Shown one piece after another: positions 59,739 to 61,505 of a DNA stretch of 61,505 nucleotides. Both the position numbers and the translations under genes were made by a program. The notes under the pieces are model-generated. The model was not told the origin of the DNA. It saw only the letters and a list, made by a program, of their open reading frames with translations, and did not search any database. Within the stretch, counting starts at the first letter, position 1. Each line of letters starts with the position of its first letter. The stretch lies in contig NZ_JAAGVZ010000019.1 in NCBI RefSeq assembly GCF_010882125.1, positions 1 to 61,505 of the forward strand, given 5' to 3'. Origin of the DNA: Peribacillus alkalitolerans (GTDB lineage: Bacteria > Bacillota > Bacilli > Bacillales > DSM-1321).

Positions 59739-60662
59739 GTGTTGAATGAACCTAAGTTAAATCCTTATATAGCTTTAGCAATCGGTGTAATTTCTGTTTC
59801 AACTTCTGCAATTATGGTTAAATTTTCGTCTGCACCATCAGGAATCATTGCATTTTACCGTATCTTATTTTCTGTTTTATTAATGCTACCTGTGTTTGTT
59901 TTTAAGTATAAGCATGAACTAAAATCAATTGGTAAAAAAGATTGGATTCTTACAGCGATTTCTGGAGTTTTTTTAGCTCTTCACTTTATTCTATGGTTTG
60001 AATCATTAAATTACACATCCGTAGCTAGTTCTACTGTTCTTGTAACACTTCAACCCTTATTTGCTTTTGTAGGAGTGTATTTATTTTTTAAGGAAAAAAT
60101 TACAGGGAAGGCAATCTTAAGTGGGCTACTCGCTATAGCAGGGAGTGTAATTATTAGTTGGGGAGACTTTAAGCTTAGCGGAATGGCTTTGTGGGGAGAT
60201 ATTTTAGCTCTTATTGCTTGTGCACTAGTTACTGCATATTTACTTTTTGGACAAAATGTAAGAAAAAGGCTTTCCTTAGTTACCTATACATTTTTAGTGT
60301 ATGGAATAAGCGCATTTTCTCTATTTGTTTATGTATTAATAATGAAAGAACCTCTTGGACCGTATCCAGCAGGTGACTGGGTATGTTTTATTTTACTTGC
60401 AATTTTCCCAACACTTTTAGGACATACATTATTTAATTGGTCATTAAAGTGGCTAAGTACAACAACTATTTCAATGGCGATCCTATTTGAACCAGTAGGA
60501 GCTGCGATCTTAGCATATTATTTATTAGATGAAAATTTAATTTGGACACAAATTGTCGGTGGAATTATTGTAATGATAGGAATCAGTATCTTTCTTTTGG
60601 ATGAAAGAAAAGCCAAGCAAATAGCCAAACAACAAAATAACATCATTAAGAACTCTGCTTGA
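59739..60662 (+). CDS. EamA/DMT-family membrane transporter
   Basis: A 307-residue ten-helix DMT-superfamily protein with two EamA repeats (about 10-140 and 152-290). FVGVYLFFKEKITGKAILSG and YLLDENLIWTQIVGGIIVM mark the conserved ends of the halves. I chose GTG 59739, six bases after AAGGAGG; TTG 59733 touches that site and TTG 59742 is a further option. Probably a metabolite exporter. A terminator follows 65 bases on. Confidence 0.88.
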   Translation: MLNEPKLNPYIALAIGVISVSTSAIMVKFSSAPSGIIAFYRILFSVLLMLPVFVFKYKHELKSIGKKDWILTAISGVFLALHFILWFESLNYTSVASSTVLVTLQPLFAFVGVYLFFKEKITGKAILSGLLAIAGSVIISWGDFKLSGMALWGDILALIACALVTAYLLFGQNVRKRLSLVTYTFLVYGISAFSLFVYVLIMKEPLGPYPAGDWVCFILLAIFPTLLGHTLFNWSLKWLSTTTISMAILFEPVGAAILAYYLLDENLIWTQIVGGIIVMIGISIFLLDERKAKQIAKQQNNIIKNSA

Positions 60663-60726
60663 GTCAGAACAATCGAAAGATACTTTAACTCAAATTAGGT
60701 TCTGAACGTAAATATGTAATAAGAAG

Positions 60727-60758
60727 AACCTGGAGGGAGAGCTCCAGGTTTTATTTTA
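60727..60758 (+). terminator. terminator of the EamA gene
   Basis: AACCTGGAG-GGAGAG-CTCCAGGTT followed by TTATTTTATTT. Confidence 0.88.
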
Positions 60759-60795
60759 TTTAATTGACTTACCCTGGGATTTTTGAATGCGATAT

Positions 60796-60976
60796 ATCCA
60801 CTCTTAAGTTCGTTTATCCTTCACTAATGTTGTAATACCATTCACATTTGAGGATTTTACCCTTCACTTTTTAAAATTTATCCTTCACTTTCTTAGAAAT
60901 TTTTAAAAATATCATTCACATGACAATCGATATCCATGTTCAACTCCATTTATCCATCACTTTTTCCTTTATCACT
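60796..60976. repeat. degenerate array of ATCC-TTCAC(T/A) motifs upstream of rrn
   Basis: The motif TTTATCCTTCACT and variants occur about eight times in one orientation. The TTCAC(T/A) part starts at 60820, 60841, 60863, 60884 and 60915, with weaker forms at 60939, 60956 and 60971. The first four are spaced 21-22 bp, that is two turns of DNA. Four of them read TATCC. No coding frame is supported here or up to the rrn promoter (60977-61270). Confidence 0.55.
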
Positions 60977-61276
60977 TCTCCAATACGGAAACAATTGATG
61001 TCCAAATTCATTTTAATACCACCTTGCATAGATTGTTAAATTTATATTCAAACATGAATTTAACATCCTCTCATTGTCCCTTGGTCCATTCCAACAGAAG
61101 AAATAGAAAAATTGAATTGATAAAATCTGAAAGAGAACATATTTTGCTCAACTCTCTTTTAAAAAAAGTTCACAATAGAGGTTGCAAATCAATTTATATC
61201 ATGATATATTAATTCATGTCGCTAAGACAGGTAACAACAACTTCGAAATAGAATAATAATTATCTTAAAAAAGTAT

Positions 61277-61305
61277 TTGACTTCTATAATGAAGGGTGTT
61301 ATATT
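61277..61305 (+). promoter_or_regulatory. rrn operon promoter
   Basis: TTGACT, 17 bases, TATATT. It lies 120 bases before the mature 16S end, the usual distance for the proximal rrn promoter. Confidence 0.8.
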
Positions 61306-61337
61306 AATAAAGTCGCTTACGAGCGAAACGAGAAAAA

Positions 61338-61362
61338 TTGCTCTTTGAAAACTAAACAAAAC
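61338..61362 (+). promoter_or_regulatory. rrn leader boxA antitermination region
   Basis: TTGCTCTTTGAAAACTAAAC is the standard boxA-containing leader of Bacillus rRNA operons, bound by NusB/NusE. Confidence 0.85.
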
Positions 61363-61422
61363 AATACGTCAACGTTTAAATTTAAGTCTTTTTAATAAGA
61401 CATTTCATGAGCAAGTCAAACA

Positions 61423-61505
61423 CTTTTTGGAGAGTTTGATCCTGGCTCAGGACGAACGCTGGCGGCGTGCCTAATACATGCAAGTCGAGCGGACATCTTA
61501 AAAGC
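61423..61505 (+). rRNA. rrs: 16S rRNA, 5' end only
   Basis: TTTTTGGAGAGTTTGATCCT opens the gene, and the universal GAGTTTGATCCTGGCTCAG primer site and CTGGCGGCGTGCCTAATACA follow. The window ends in the V1 region (GAGCGGACATCTTAAAAGC). The exact mature 5' end is estimated. It supports Bacillaceae; the genus needs the rest. Confidence 0.97.

Noticed and set aside
61024-61212. 62-codon plus frame upstream of the rrn promoter
   Set aside because: No ribosome site, low-complexity AT-rich composition, and a position within rrn upstream DNA.

Overview
The window comes from a low-GC Gram-positive bacterium of the family Bacillaceae. The support is a partial 16S rRNA gene with a boxA leader at the right edge, AGGAGG-type ribosome sites with frequent TTG/GTG starts, a sporulation inhibitor (sda), an RsbR-type STAS protein, NprR/PlcR-like regulators and a Listeria/Bacillus-type rifampin phosphotransferase. 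The genus cannot be fixed from 83 bases of 16S.

Layout. 0-10 kb: the 3' end of a group II intron, then an accessory patchwork of single genes (EamA exporter, alpha/beta hydrolase, GNAT, small membrane proteins, a DUF975 protein, a metallo-beta-lactamase-fold hydrolase, VOC, cupin, a possible immunity protein). They are separated by copies of a short dispersed repeat (AACGGGGCAG plus a GGTGATCC/GGATTATC hairpin). 10-13 kb: rifampin phosphotransferase rph. 13.3-15.8 kb: PadR, a DUF1048 protein and a drug-export ABC pair that is visibly GC-richer. 16-23.7 kb: a DJ-1/PfpI protein, a glycosyltransferase made of two tandem near-identical GT2 units, a PadR regulator with a permease split into two genes behind three evenly spaced operators, an AlkD-like protein, a HemK-like methyltransferase and a small zinc protein. 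23.9-26.4 kb: an RsbR-like protein, a membrane sensor kinase and a tRNA-like gene with an abnormal anticodon region.

26.4-36.9 kb looks like a catabolic locus: an M20 carbamoyl-amidase, an SSS symporter with a DUF3311 partner and a YtcJ-type amidohydrolase on the minus strand; a divergent PucR regulator; then a class III aminotransferase and an MmsA-type semialdehyde dehydrogenase. Together these could take a carbamoylated amino acid such as N-carbamoyl-beta-alanine to an acyl-CoA.

37.2-58.8 kb is a secreted-protease region: two paralogous NprR-like HTH-TPR regulators lie at its ends, and between them are a Vpr-like subtilase with dockerin-like C-terminus, an intracellular trypsin-NUC1 nuclease fusion, and two tandem bacillopeptidase F-like paralogues, one of which has lost its catalytic His and Ser. 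The part from 43.1 to 58.8 kb is bracketed by a 62-bp direct repeat made of the 3' 42 nt of tRNA-Ala(GGC) plus 20 bp of flank, ending exactly at the anticodon loop. This is the geometry of an integrated island, and that stretch also holds decayed genes (MarR, deoC, an IS6-type transposase, a secreted-protein remnant), a palindromic MITE-like element and the 46-aa gene sda. 58.8-61.5 kb: MgtC-family and EamA membrane proteins, a degenerate 21-22-bp-spaced repeat array, an rrn promoter and the 16S start.

Most noteworthy: the pseudo-subtilase beside its active twin, the protease-nuclease fusion, the tRNA-Ala island boundary, the tRNA-like gene, and the duplicated glycosyltransferase.
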